Of a stretch of DNA of 64,000 nucleotides, positions 1 to 11,924 are shown piece by piece. This stretch comes from Macrotrachela quadricornifera. Lineage: Eukaryota > Rotifera > Eurotatoria > Philodinida > Philodinidae. The notes beneath the pieces are model-generated. The model did not search any database. It was not told where the DNA came from and saw only the letters and a program-made list of their open reading frames with translations. Position numbers and translations under genes: made by a program. The stretch's first letter is position 1, and each line of letters begins with the position of its first letter. Where the stretch lies: the NCBI GenBank assembly GCA_022393335.1, contig JAJEKB010021016.1:339513-403512 (forward strand), read 5' to 3'.

Positions 1-297
1 TGGTAAATGGCGTCTGGGTGATGTTGATCGTGAAAGTAATGTTTCACTTCTGCTAATCTTTACATGAGAATACACTCTCATTATTTCATCGTTTCGCATT
101 AGTATTAACTTATTGATACGTGAACGTAAATTTTCGATTTGAATAGTCTTTTGTTTGTTTTTTGTCTCTCTTTTTCTTTGTTCATTATATATCAATACAA
201 GGATACGTGCACGAATATTTGTAATCTCTTCATTTAATCGATGTATTTTATTTAAGTCTCCTATAGGTGCTGAAGTAGTATTTTTATACTGTGACAT
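1..297 (-). CDS. N-terminal exon of a coiled-coil protein, cut by the window edge
   Basis: An open frame of 99 codons runs on the minus strand from an ATG at 297 to the window edge without a stop. The protein begins MSQYKNTTSAPIGDLNKIHR and continues with a charged, heptad-like stretch rich in Asn, Arg, Lys, Glu and Ile (about residues 18-75), as expected for a coiled coil. A Ser/Arg-rich segment (SRSETLLSRSTSPRRHLP-like) follows. I do not recognise a family. The start is the only ATG near the beginning of the frame, and the upstream DNA is AT-rich and non-coding. The gene continues to the left, so its function cannot be judged here. Confidence 0.5.
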   Translation of the reverse strand, partial: MSQYKNTTSAPIGDLNKIHRLNEEITNIRARILVLIYNEQRKRETKNKQKTIQIENLRSRINKLILMRNDEIMRVYSHVKISRSETLLSRSTSPRRHLP

Positions 298-329
298 TCT
301 AAAATAAACAAAAAATATAGTTGATTTTT

Positions 330-872
330 CGGAAGTTCCCAATAAATGAGTAACTTAATATTTTATAGATTTCCTTCTTATTTTTTCTTAGAATTAAGAA
401 ATTTTTTTATCAAAATGTGAAGGTTGAAATGAAAACCTACTTGAAAAATATTTGAAATTTTCATTAGTTATTTCACTAAATAAAAAAAAACGAAGTATAT
501 GAAAAGGTACAATGTTAAACGTTATACAATTTACATAAGACTGATTATTTAATAATTGCCCTTTTTGTTCTCAAAATGGGCATAACTTTGAGCAACCAGA
601 TTTTGACCATTGTGGAAATAAATTTTTTAAAAGTGCATGATATATTTATCTTTTTCCTATCTTATTTACTTATGGAGCTTTTCACGCTCCATCTTGTGGC
701 ATATTATATTTCTTTCTAATAAAGCATATCAGATTATAACAAGATGAAATGTTTGTTTTCGTTTAGAGAATTTCAAGCTCCACATTTTGATAAAAACATT
801 TCTTGATTATAAGAAAAAACTAAGGGAGAAATCTATAGCATACTAAGTTACCCATTTATTCTGGATCACCCG
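330..872. mobile_element. Palindromic MITE-like element
   Basis: The ends are imperfect inverted repeats of about 100 bp. The left arm (cggaagttcccaataaatg, then taacttaatattttatagat) mirrors the right arm ending ggatcacccg at 872. The interior (about 540-790) shares stretches such as gagcttttcacgct and catcttgtgg with the TIR element at 59852-60790. No coding capacity and no clear target duplication were seen. It is probably a non-autonomous DNA transposon. Confidence 0.55.
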
Positions 873-1072
873 TTAATATTTTAACTTTGATTAAAGTCTA
901 AAAAGAATTTTATTTAAAAAAAAAGCCCTATATCCTACTTACCTTTGGTTTGAGATACGAAAGATAATGATAAACAAGACTAAACTTATCTTTTCTTTAT
1001 TTAATGTGTTTGAGTTTTAACGAATGAAATTTTTTCTTTGATTTTAAAATTTAAAAAAGCTACGTTTACTTT

Positions 1073-1250
1073 AGGCATCCCAAAAGTAGTGACATCAACA
1101 TCTTAATTTCATATAAAATGCTTAAGAAAAATTTCTTTTTTTTATGAAGAGATAGAGCATCGTCTGCTCTATCTTTTGATGTTATTTGATCATAATTCAA
1201 CTAATTGAATAATAATAAAATAGAAGATATGGACGGTTTTTGTTGAAAAC
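1073..1250. repeat. Solo terminal repeat related to the 59852-60790 element
   Basis: The stretch from ggcatcccaaaagtagtg through the AT-rich gctctatctttt and gttatttgatcat segments resembles the left terminal repeat of the element at 59852 (gggcagtccaaaagtagtg, then the Tctatgctatttgatcac segment). It follows a TA dinucleotide. No matching right arm was found, so it looks like a truncated copy. Confidence 0.4.
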
Positions 1251-1894
1251 TGGCTACTACCATTAGATTGTAATGGGTGTGATATTTTTGCATTTCACTT
1301 TATTATTCTCTTTTCTGAAAGAAAGAGTTACATGGTCATAAATCAAGACTATCTACATAGCCAAGCATGCATATTCATTGTCTTCCACATTCTGCCTGGT
1401 ACCAACACCGAGATTATGGTTTCAACCAATGAGATTTCAGGAGTGACAGGGCAGGCGGCAGCCAGAAGGAAAAATGGACCTTAGAGATTTGAAACTGAAT
1501 GACATCTGTTATGAAAGGTAGTGTACAACTACGTGTTACTGTGACCTAGATTCAGATTGAAGTTCGACAATATATGACGAATAATACAGTTATAATCAAT
1601 TATTATTGTACCATTATATAGTGATATGTGCTTACTATACATTAAAGATTGTTGGAATTGTTTCAAGTCTTCTTTAGATACAGATGCGGGGTCTCGCGGA
1701 AGTGTTTATTGCATTTTTAATTTATTATTCTCTACAGTGTGTCACCATCTATCTTTGATAAATACGCTAAGATGGAGATCTAAACGCTTACTGAAACTCG
1801 GTGTCTCAAATGCATGATCGTAGCATGCATATTTTTTTATAGTTTCTACTCGTATTAGTAAACCTGCAGCTCGACTAACTTTCAAATCAGAGCT

Positions 1895-2020
1895 CGAAAA
1901 CGAACCGAACCGACTTTTTGAAGACTCAGTCGAACCGAACCGAACCGAACCCACATCCACTTTTTGAAAACTCTATCGAACCGAACCGAACTCGAACCAG
2001 AAAAGTTCGGTTCGTTTTGC
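1895..2020. repeat. CGAAC-rich simple repeat
   Basis: Short arrays of cgaac units in both orientations flank a spacer and end with gttcggttcg, followed by a GC-containing tail and catattaa. A similar tail in the same orientation occurs at 11315-11370. It may be the end of an unidentified dispersed repeat. Confidence 0.45.
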
Positions 2021-2810
2021 GCTCTGTTTCATATTAATAATATGTTACTAAATATATGCCTTCCCAAAATTTTACATCAACTACATAGTTCTGGTCTCAA
2101 TCATTGAACGCTTACTTAAGACCTAGCCTCCACCCAAAATTTTATTTTTGCCTTATAACATTCGATCTTAACGAATCTTTTAGAGTGGATGTATCTTGGG
2201 CTTGACACTTCATAATAAAAATTCCAGCTTGAAACCTTGAGCTTTTCAAGAGATAACCTAAGATTAATACTCAAAAACTGGGTCTTCGTGCGTCCCAGAT
2301 TTCTCGGTTATTTTGTAAGCTAAAAGGCTCGGATTTGTTTTACATCATAACCAAAATTTGACACTACAACTTAATAGAGTCCGATTTTTTAATTTTTCGG
2401 TAGTTTAGTTTTTAAAGAACTTTTACGTCATGGTATGAAATTATTAGGGCAAAAGCTCTCAAACATGTTCTTGTCATCTGACAACAATTATAAAATTGAA
2501 AAACCGAGCTCTTTAGCTTTCAAAACGGCGGAGAAATCTGAGATACACAAAAATGTAAAAGCAAAATATCTCATTTTGAGAAAAACGCAAAATACTTTTC
2601 AGAAGTATGTTTTATGATTTTTCATCCAATAATAGTGTTTTTCTATCATCCTAAATAATAAAAGACATTTTGAACTCATTATGGCTGAGGATATCACGAA
2701 AAACTTTTATTAGCAGGTTCATCTAAGTGACTTAAAATACCAGAATTTAGGAAATAGCATGTGATTAGTGAATGATATGATAATAAAGTAACTAGTATTT
2801 TTAAAATCTG

Positions 2811-5258
2811 ACAATGGACCGGTCTCTCATGTCAGACGATTTCCTTAACTATTTTGGTGTCAAATGATAGCCCTTAACGAGAAACTACCAAATTAAAAAT
2901 ATGAGCTGCCAATGACGAGTCTAGCTAGAGATATTCAAATTTTAAGGTACTGAAAATTTAGATATATAATAACAACAGAATTTTTCGAATGCAATTTTTT
3001 CGTAGTATTAACTACTTTTTCAAGCAGTGTTGCGCAAATTTCGATATTTTCTGAAGGTTCAGCAATGTATGAACGAGAAAAAGAACCTTCTGTTCATCAT
3101 AACAAAACGTTTTTAATCCATTCGTTCTTATTTAAATCGAAAGTAATAAGTTCAACGTATCTTTATTATGCTATACTACGAATGAATATGAATTTTTTCA
3201 ATCAGATGATAATGACAAAAGTGTTTCTTGCACCAAGCACAACTCAGAAGTGTTCAATTTTCACAATTATCCATTGAACAATAGAGATCGTAGAATTTGA
3301 AACAAATATCCTTTGGTTTGTCAACTTCTTCAATTGTTCCGTGAATTATTCCAGCATTTATAAATCCTGATTTTATTAGATTTTTGAATGATGGAGCAGA
3401 TAATTGATTATGAATAACAGATTGCATATTTATAAAGTATTGACGATCACTCATATTGATCACTGTGCGATTGATGTGAGTGTAATGTTCAATTTTCTTA
3501 TAAATGAATTTCCACGAACGAAATAAGGATAAGTCTTGTGGTTGAACATAACCGGTTGATCCTTCAGGAAATATTAATAGCTGACTTTTTTGATTAGGAA
3601 AGACTGATCTAAACTTATCTAAACCAGTTTGAGTTTTCCAACAATCAAGAAAAAGAAGGAATTTTGTGCCAACGACAGGCGCAAGAACTTCCTTTAAAAA
3701 AATACGATGATTTTCATCATTACTTTTTCCAGAGGTAGAAGCTCGTACAACCACATTCGGCGGCACGATTAAATCCTTCTGCACTCTGGGACCAAATTCA
3801 TTTTGTTTTTCGTGAAGAATAAGCAAAAACTTGTTTAACAAGTGACCGGCAGCTGAACTAATAGGTTGAACTGTATACGAGTGAGTAATATTGTGTTTCT
3901 TTTTAACAGCTACTTCTGTTGTTCGTTCACCAGTAAATGACAGAGTTCTCGGTGAAACATATTCCTGTTGAAATGAACAATGATCACTGTTTAGAATTTC
4001 ATGTGCAGTAAATGTTGAAATTAATGATCTTTTGCTTTCAATCCAATTTCGAGCATCTAAAATATATTATTTTTAGATAAATATAATGAATTTGAATATG
4101 GTTGATGCATACCATTTAAAGTACAAATTTTTCTTTTTGATGTGTCTCGGGTAATAAGTTTATTGTATTTTTTTGATGAAATTCGATTTTCTTTCTTGAA
4201 CCTGGTGATGAATGATTCACTTGCCTTGAAGGTATCCCAACCTAAATCTCTTGCCTTTTGTATTGCAAAAAGTTGTAGATCAATGTCATGAACTGCTTCT
4301 TTTTCAATGGCTCTTTTAATATAAAATTCGTTTAACATGAAATCCTTGATTTTATTTAGTTTTTCAAGATTTGAGCCGTTTTGACTAATATACTCTCTGA
4401 ATCTTTTGATATAAGTCATGGATTTAATTTTTCGGAATCTATGCGATATAGTAGCAATTGTATAATTTGGATGTTGATCAACCCATTCAACAATACTTTT
4501 CATTTCTTCCAAAGTGAAATGGTTTCTAAGATCTGGATCTTGATTCTCTTCGAAATCATCCGATTCATCACTACTCTCTTCATCCATCATATCATCGTAT
4601 TCATCGTCAAACTCAAGAGAGTCATAGGTATGGAGTTCGTTAAAGCAGCTGTGTTTGAAAGCCTTGAGTATTTCAAACAGCTGCTCTGAAGCAAATATTT
4701 CATCACTTGTTGTTGTTGTTTTAGCTTCGAAACCGAATTTAGCTTTAGTTAAATCAAGAAGATGTTCTACGATATTCACTAGATTCATACTTTTATCGGA
4801 TTAATGTATAATCTTTTCAAAGCAATAGTATTTATAGAAGATTAGAAAGAATGTTTCTACAAACTCATTCGATTGGAACAATACTGAACTAATCTTAGAG
4901 AAAGTATCGATATGTCGAATATTGAAGCAGCAATGCATTCAATTACGACATCTTATGGACCAGTCACTGTTCTTACAAGAAGGTTCTTTTTCTCGTTCAT
5001 ACATTGCTGAACCTTCAGAAAATATCGAAATTTGCGCAACACTGCTTGAAAAAGTAGTTAATACTACGAAAAAATTGCATTCGAAAAATTCTGTTGTTAT
5101 TATATATCTAAATTTTCAGTACCTTAAAATTTGAATATCTCTAGCTAGACTTGTCATTGGCAGCTCATATTTTTAATTTGGTAGTTTCTCGTTAAGGGCT
5201 ATCATTTGACACCAAAATAGTTAAGGAAATCGTCTGACATGAGAGACCGGTCCATTGT
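2811..5258 (-). mobile_element. Complete pogo/Tigger-like DNA transposon with 280-bp TIRs
   Basis: The 2.45-kb element is bounded by near-perfect terminal inverted repeats: 2811-3091 and 4979-5258, with outer ends acaatggaccggtctctcat and its complement. Between them lies a single minus-strand transposase gene with one intron. TIRs of about 280 bp are long for this superfamily. A TA target duplication is not clear at the left end, although TA follows the right end. The length, intact frame and well-matched TIRs suggest recent activity. Confidence 0.85.
3254..4788 (-). CDS. pogo/Tigger-like DDE transposase, two exons
   Basis: Exon 1 is 4788-4113 and exon 2 is 4056-3254. The 56-nt intron (4112-4057) has GT...AG ends (donor GTATGC, acceptor TATTTTAG), and joining preserves the frame, giving 492 residues. 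The N-terminal part holds an acidic stretch (DDEYDDMMDEESSDESDDFE, about residues 60-80) and a CENP-B-type helix-turn-helix region (about 170-220, containing LGWDTFKASESFITRFK). The DDE core follows, with candidate catalytic acids Asp250 (NSDHCSFQ), Asp363 (LLFLDCW) and Asp400 (YVQPQDLSLF), spaced as in pogo-type DDxD enzymes. THSYT, the Pro/Gly-rich segment before the second Asp and FGPRV are also family-like. No stop or frameshift is visible, so the enzyme may be functional. It would cut and paste the surrounding TIR element in the nucleus. Confidence 0.85.
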
Positions 5259-5774
5259 AAGGAGAAAATTTTAGACATAAGAACTTTTTAATACGAATAT
5301 ATGCACCAAATACTATCATTTTATGTTAAGAGAAATTAAATTAGAAAGCTATCAAGATCTGAGTACGTTATTTTCTAACATACCGTATTAGGAAAATGGC
5401 TATATGAAAATTATTCGACAAACGATGATTTAGTCTATGACGTAGCATCGACTCAGTTTACAAACAAAGCTCATCGGAAGACTTGCTCAGCTCTTTCTCG
5501 TCAAAATGGTATTTCTAAATTACCACAAAGCTCTTCATTTATACAATTAAAAAGTATTAATATCATATCCGTGTTTGTCGACCTTGATTGTTCTTCGATC
5601 GAGTTTTATGTAATATACTCTCTTATTATTATCTTATTTTTGGACCCATCAGTGGAATGTGGACACACAAGCAAATAAGCAAGAAGATAATTTATGTTCC
5701 TTAAACTTTTCTCTATGAGAAAGAGAGTATAGGCTTCAAAAATTAGCCGGTTCCTCAACATTTATGCGGCATCT

Positions 5775-6025
5775 GCTCGACACCTATCAGCACCTAGCTC
5801 GACACCTATCAGCACCTAGCTCGACATCTATCAGCACCTAGCTAGCACCTCAGCACCCAGCCAACACCTCAGCACCCAGCCAGCACCTCCGCACCCAGCC
5901 AGCACCTCAGCACCTAGCCAGCACCTCAGCACCTAGCTCGACACCTATCAGCACCCAGTTAGCACCTCAGCACCCAGCCAGCACCTCAGCACCTAGCCAG
6001 TATATCAGCACCTAGCCAGCACCTG
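5775..6025. repeat. GC-rich minisatellite (cagcacctagc units)
   Basis: About a dozen degenerate units built from cagcacctagc, with either ctcgacacctat or ctcagcac as spacer, give a 19-22 bp periodicity. The array is far more GC-rich than its surroundings. The frame is largely open through the array, but there is no start codon or gene context. Confidence 0.8.
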
Positions 6026-6230
6026 CTATCTGTTTTGGGTGCCCAGGTGTCGCACTTTCTTCCTTGTATATATCGTGCCATAAGCACAAATACCAGTAAA
6101 ACGCCTATAACTCTGAACAGAAGGCATAAGGGCATTTGTCCTTTCGGGGTTTTTCATACTTGACTAGGGTCTATCTTATGTACAGAGTCCGAACTCAAAA
6201 GTGATTAAATAGTTAAAAACGTTTCCTCGC

Positions 6231-6883
6231 CAGTGTTTTATCCAGGATTATTTGATACATCAGATCTCAGGTTCAGAGCGTAGATCCCATTGGAAACTTA
6301 TAGTGGGTAATAGTGTAGTTAAGTGATGATGTTTCATGAAAAAATTTTTGCGATCAGAATTTGCAAACGAGAAATAATTGTTTTACTCATTCCGCTCCAC
6401 CTCCAGGAAATATTTTTTGTTGTCTCTGACATGATGTATCTAAGAAACGCCATGGTAGACTATATGGAATTGAACCGACAGATTTCAAATTTCATAAAAA
6501 AATAAACATGTACTCAGGACTTGCAACATTTTAAAATTTCGCAGAAATTTTTGCAACATCTGACAAAATTTTAAGATGTTGTAAGTTTTTAACGTATGCT
6601 TATTTTTTGATGAAATTTGAAATCTGTCGATGAAATTCCATGTCGTATACCACGGAATTCTCAAATACACCATCCTACAAACATCAAGAAATATTTCTCA
6701 GGGAGGGGGGAGAGAAGGCGGGACAAGCGAAAAAAATTATTTCTCGTTCGCATACTCTGATCACGAAACTTTTTTTATAAAACATCATCACTTAACTACA
6801 CTATCACCGACTATAAGTTTCAAATGGGACCCATACTCTAAATCTGAGATCTGATGTATCAAAAGATTCTGGATAAAATACTG
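6231..6883. mobile_element. Palindromic TIR element (hAT-like ends)
   Basis: The left end cagtgttttatccagg and following acatcagatctcagg are mirrored by ctgagatctgatgtatc and ggataaaatactg at the right. Inverted similarity continues inward through the tagttaagtgatgatgttt and gaaatttgaaatctgtcg segments almost to the centre. It has no transposase and no convincing target duplication. The CAG-type ends suggest hAT, but this is weak. Confidence 0.6.
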
Positions 6884-7349
6884 TCACTGCTAAATCTCAA
6901 AAGGGTTTTAGAAAGAATGGATAGAGACGGACAGTCGCGATATTAAACTGGATCGGAATTTGGCACAATAGAAATAAAAGTAAAAGAAAGATGAGATTAT
7001 TAGCTTGGGAAAGAGTTTGAAAAGTGCAGAGAAAACATACTAATGAATCCATGAAGCCGTTCATGATCATAAAAGCGTACGATTACAGGCACTATCTGAT
7101 CAAAACGCACGTTTCACGTATGAGAAAACTGAGCAGAAACATTTACAATATTAGCGAGAACGAAAGCGTTTGAAGCAAAGTATATAGATTTAGTATTCGT
7201 GTGAAGAAACAGAAGTAGGACAGGAGCGCAAAACAACATGGTCGTATAAGTTTAAGAAACGCACGAGATTATAAGAGAAATGCGCAAAAAAGAAAAGTAC
7301 GATGGGATGTGTTTTCGAAGCACATAACTTAATTCACTCAAATTTCGTA

Positions 7350-10160
7350 CAGAATAATAACCGTCATCTAATGAAGTTATTTCATTTGCCCTTTTATAAG
7401 AATAACGGCATTGAGAATAAAAAAGTGTGAAAGAAGTTTTAAATGAAAGGAAAGAGATTTACTCGTTCCTTAAGACTCAAATTTTGATGTAGGAAAGAGT
7501 CCGAAAGAAATTATAGAATCGAAAACTATAGTTTCAGTAACTCCTCAACACTTGTTTTTAAACTCAGAGAATAAAAACGCGAAAAAAATTTTAACCTGAG
7601 AAGGCGCAAAGTCGTTGTTTCCTTAAATCTCATTTGATCACTGAGAAAAGAGAACAGATGAAGAAAATTATACGATTAAAGAAGAATATATCATTCATAG
7701 TTGAACACTCAAGTCATAAAGTCAAAAAGATAAAGCTTACGAGAATATAAGAATCGAAAACACGATTTCACTCATTGGATAAACATAATTTCTTGTCGAT
7801 TGATCTTGAAAAGAAAAACGGCGAAACGTACATAAGAAACGAATAAGTATATTTTGCTGCCTAATCAAGACCCATCTGACGACTTAGAAAAGATAAACAT
7901 CAAAAAGATAGAAGTCTCGAAAACAAAATAATTCGGTTCATTTGTCTCGGCTCAACTAATAAGTTAGAATAAAAGAGGAGAGACTTGGGAACGAATTGAG
8001 AATGCTACTTCGCCTCATTCTGGATGATTCAGTGTTTGAGTTAAAAATAGTTTTCGAAAAGTTGGTTATAACTAAACAACTATAACTCGAATTGAAAGTT
8101 GAGGTGGTTATAACTAGAGCTAAAACTATTTTATTGAAAAATTGAACAGTTATAACCAAAAAGTTATAACTGGACCGATTTTAACTTCAACAGTGAATAA
8201 TTCATCTAATGATTTAAAAGAAAAGAAAATCGAACTAAACTACAAAACGAATAAAATAGTTACACTCGTTGCGCAAGATCTCTTCCATGATTTTAACAAG
8301 AAAAAAGACAGAAACAGTTGTATGACTGCAGATCATATACACAAAGCCCTTACATGCATCTGACCGATCAGAAAAACAGAAAGACCAAAGAAATCATAAA
8401 ACTCAAGAAAACCGATTTACGCATTATGCAATACTCGATTGATGCTTTCCAAAGAAAGACGAGCGAAGGAAATTATGGCATTCGAAAGATAATTTTCTTT
8501 ACTCTATAACATCTATTGATGATTCGTCAACGAGAAAAAGAGGCAAGAAATGAAAAAATTTAGAATGAACAGTCTTACCTACTAGTGGAGACTAATTTCA
8601 CGATTTAGAAAACAAAATATAAAATGAATAACGAATTGAAAATAGATGGCTTCACTTATAACTCAACTCTCATTTAATCATTTTGAATAGAAGAAAAAGA
8701 AAGGATATAAAGAAACTGAAGATGGATAGTTCTCCTTGTCGTGCAAGACGAAATGAATGATAGTGAAAGACAAAAAATAAAATAAAAATTAAAGAATTGA
8801 AAAGGACAGTTTCTCTTATTCTTCAAAAGGAATTTGATAATGTTGAAAAAAAAAAGGTAAACTAGAAAGGTCAAGCAATTAACGAAGGATAGTTTCATCT
8901 ATTACTCAACACTAAGTTTTTGATTCTGAGAAGAAAAATAACGTAAGAAATAAAGAAACTGAGAATGAATAGTTTCTCATTTTTCGCAAGACCAAGTTGA
9001 TAGTTTCGACAAGAGAAGGTCGAAAGGAATCAAGAAATTAGAAAAAAATAGATTCATCTATAACTCAATTTTCATCTGATAATTTCGAAAAGAAAACAAC
9101 TAAAGAAATAAAAAGAAAATGGTAAATGAACAGTTCCTCTTATTTCTGAAAACAAAGTTGATAAGTGCAAAAAGAAAAAGAATGCAGCAAATCAAATAAT
9201 TCAAAAAAGATAGTTTCTCTTCTTTCTCAAAAGTAAATCGATGATTTTGAAAAGAAAGCTTGAAATAGATCAAGAATTGAAAAAGATATTTTTGCCTCTT
9301 ATGTATTGAAGCCTCTTCTGATTGTTTTGAGAAGGAAAAAGCAAAAGAAAGGAATCGAAACAAATAATGGTATACATTGCTTCAAATGTGATCAATAATC
9401 TGAAAATAAAAATAATCAGATAAATTAAAGAATTTAAAAAGGATAGTTTCAGCTATTACCGAACTCGCCTCAGATGATTTTGAGAAGAAAAAATAACAGA
9501 GAAAAAAATTGAAAATTGATAGTTCACATTATTTCTCAAGATCAAGCTGATGATTTTTAAGTGCAAAAGAGGAATGAAACTAAGAAACTGATGATAAATA
9601 ATTCTCGCTATTCTTCAAGACGAAGTAATATTTGTGAAAAGAAAAAGATGAAATCAATGAAGGAATTGAAAAAGGATAGCTTCTCACCTTGATGAAAACT
9701 AAATTGAAAACTTCGAACAAGAAAAAAAGACAAAGAAATCAAAGAGTTATAGATAGATAGCTTCATCTATTGTTCAAGATGAAGTTAATGATTTTGAAAA
9801 GCAACGGACGACAAAAATGAAAGAATTGGCAAAGAATAGTTTTACGTATGCCTCAAATTTGATGTAAATATTTTGATAAGAAAAAAGATGAATAAAATAA
9901 TGAAATAAAAAATTGATAGCTCCTTTTATTCTTGAAAGCTGTAATGGTGATTTTGGATAGAATAAAAGTGAGAAGAATTATGGGAGTAGAAATCTTATTG
10001 CTTTCGATTATTTGACATGTAATTAATAATGCGGAAGAGGAATAGACCAAAGAAATCAAGAACATGAAAAAGATGGGTTCTATCATTAATCAATATTCTG
10101 TTGTCTATTGTAGAAGTAAAAACACGGAAATTTGAAGAATTGAAAAATAATACTTTCAGT
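7350..10160. repeat. Degenerate satellite with a period of about 79 bp
   Basis: A purine-rich segment recurs about every 79 bp with the consensus order: gaattgaaaaaggatagttt, then a pyrimidine-rich ctcttatttctcaag, then tgatgattttgaaaagaaaa, then a Lys/Glu-codon-like AG tract. Anchor positions of the atagtt core include about 8726, 8804, 8886, 8967, 9045, 9123, 9206, 9282, 9440, 9515, 9593, 9672, 9750, 9830 and 9910. The plus strand is strongly enriched in A and G. 79 is not a multiple of three and all frames close, so it is not coding. The left boundary is diffuse and similar sequence may reach about 7000. Confidence 0.75.
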
Positions 10161-11603
10161 TATTGCTTAAAGATCATGGAAAATTTCGAAATGGAACATA
10201 GAATGGCTTGATTTGTTATTTCCAGGAAAGATATATGGATCAATGTGAAAAGTGGAAGAACGAAAACATGAGAAAGTGTAATAAGATAATTATTAATCAT
10301 TTGTTTTATAATGTGAAACATAGTACTGACCGAGATGTAAGCGAAATTGCGATGATGAATGTTTGAAAATGATGCCACTGTTAGAGAGCTTTTCTGTATG
10401 ACTAGGTGAAGAGTTGATTATTTAGAATACGACAGAATTAAAAATGGTGGCATGACCCCACAATGAGAAGGACTTATTATAAACCGTTATCGATCTTAAG
10501 AAATAGGTAGTTCTGAATGAATATGAGATGTATTTGTTTCTGTTTTCATGGACGCAGATAGAATGCGGTCGAATGTTTCTATAATGAAGCTATTCTGACT
10601 GCTTTACAAATTATAAGACGTATTGGTCAGGCTTTTCTTCACTCTGAAAAACGGGAATGGTTGAGGAACTTGTTTTATTCGATGGAACGCTTGGTTCGGT
10701 TAGATGGATTAGCGATTTTTAACTTTTAATTAATCATAAGACAGTGTCAACTACTGATTAATATCACTATACTCGAGAGTGAATTGAATCAAATTTTTCT
10801 TGAACAAATTTCTCTTGCTTCGATTCCAGTAGTAATAGTTTCAATGAATCAGTATCCCACTGTAAATCAATAGTTGTTTCTCAAACAATCTGAGCTATCA
10901 TTTTGAAGTTGATATTTATATGAATTAATGATTATTCATACATTTTGAACTAAAAACTTTTTATATTAACAAATCAGAACAAGTAGTTTTTAATGTTGGT
11001 ACTAATTTCACAGCATTATTCATAATTTTCAGTACACTTTAGAAAAATAAGAGAAAGTCAACGAAAAAAGGAAAGAAAAGATCTCAGCCATACAGAAGTG
11101 ACTCATCATTATAAACAAAAAATAGTCTAATTGTTATGAACAGAAAAAGTGGATGTTATACATGGAGATTACATTGAACATGTACAACAATCAATAAAAA
11201 CTGATTTTGTGTTTCCCGATGGCATCGTATTTTTTCCATTAATAATAGTTCACTCATTCATTTTCATCTCAAACTAGACTGTATTCAGCTATCAATTAGA
11301 AAATTAGTTTGAGTTTGATTCAGTTCAGTTCGGTTCGGTTCGTCTTCGCCCTGTGGATCATATTAAGATGGGGCCCTTATTGAAATTTTTCACAAATGGA
11401 TGTTTTCTATTTTTATTTTAGAATCATGCGTGTTGCTTTATGATTTTATGTGCTTTATTAACTTTTATTTCAATCATGAAAAATAAGATAGAATAGGCAA
11501 AGTATTTTGTATGTATAAGAATTTTTAATAAATCTATAGATTTTATATATTCGAAGAAAAATTGAAGGAAAATTTTACATGAAAATAAATGAAGATTGAT
11601 ATG
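10161..11603. other. Intergenic, no gene seen
   Basis: AT-rich sequence without a credible coding frame. A short ggttc array (11315-11350) with a tail resembling that at about 2008-2040 is the only recognisable item. Confidence 0.5.
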
Positions 11604-11924
11604 TCAAGCACGACATTTTCGTTTGTTTTGTCGAGAAGTTGAAGCTGATTTTAGATTATTCAGCCGAGATTCATTTTCTCTTATTCCACCATTACTTTCA
11701 GGATCAGGTAGAATGAATGATGTCGACTTTTCTTGTGCTAGTTTTGCTATTCTTTGTAAATGCTCCTTAACGTTAACTCTGCGAATCTGAGAATCGATCA
11801 CAATAAATAATGTTTCTTTGATGATTCTCGTGGAGCTGCGACGAGAAAAACTGAATCTTTCTCTGCTAAACCAAGCATCATAAATCAATTCCTTTAAGGT
11901 ACTGAGCTCATATGTCTCAGAATG
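11604..11924 (-). CDS. Unrecognised terminal exon between two satellites
   Basis: The frame opens after a plausible acceptor (GGATTTAG, AG at 11926-11925) and runs 106 codons to a stop at 11604. The product reads like genuine protein: HSETYELSTLKELIYDAWFS, then a Ser/Arg-rich stretch (FSFSRRSSTRIIKE), a hydrophobic LFIVID, a basic amphipathic segment (RRVNVKEHLQRIAKLAQEK) and a basic C-terminus (NKRKCRA). I do not recognise the family. An internal ATG at 11888 is a possible but weaker start. The satellite at 11925-13690 begins right at the acceptor, so upstream exons, if any, would lie beyond it. It could be the last exon of a gene with a satellite-filled intron, or a stranded fragment. Confidence 0.4.
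   Translation of the reverse strand, partial: HSETYELSTLKELIYDAWFSRERFSFSRRSSTRIIKETLFIVIDSQIRRVNVKEHLQRIAKLAQEKSTSFILPDPESNGGIRENESRLNNLKSASTSRQNKRKCRA

Noticed and set aside
3065..3277. 70-codon plus-strand frame, and its mirror at 4922-5134
   Set aside because: Both start inside the pogo element's terminal inverted repeats and have no protein-like features.
7956..9363. Several 60-87-codon frames in the purine-rich region
   Set aside because: Low-complexity Phe/Ser/Lys readings of the 79-bp satellite; the period is not a multiple of three.
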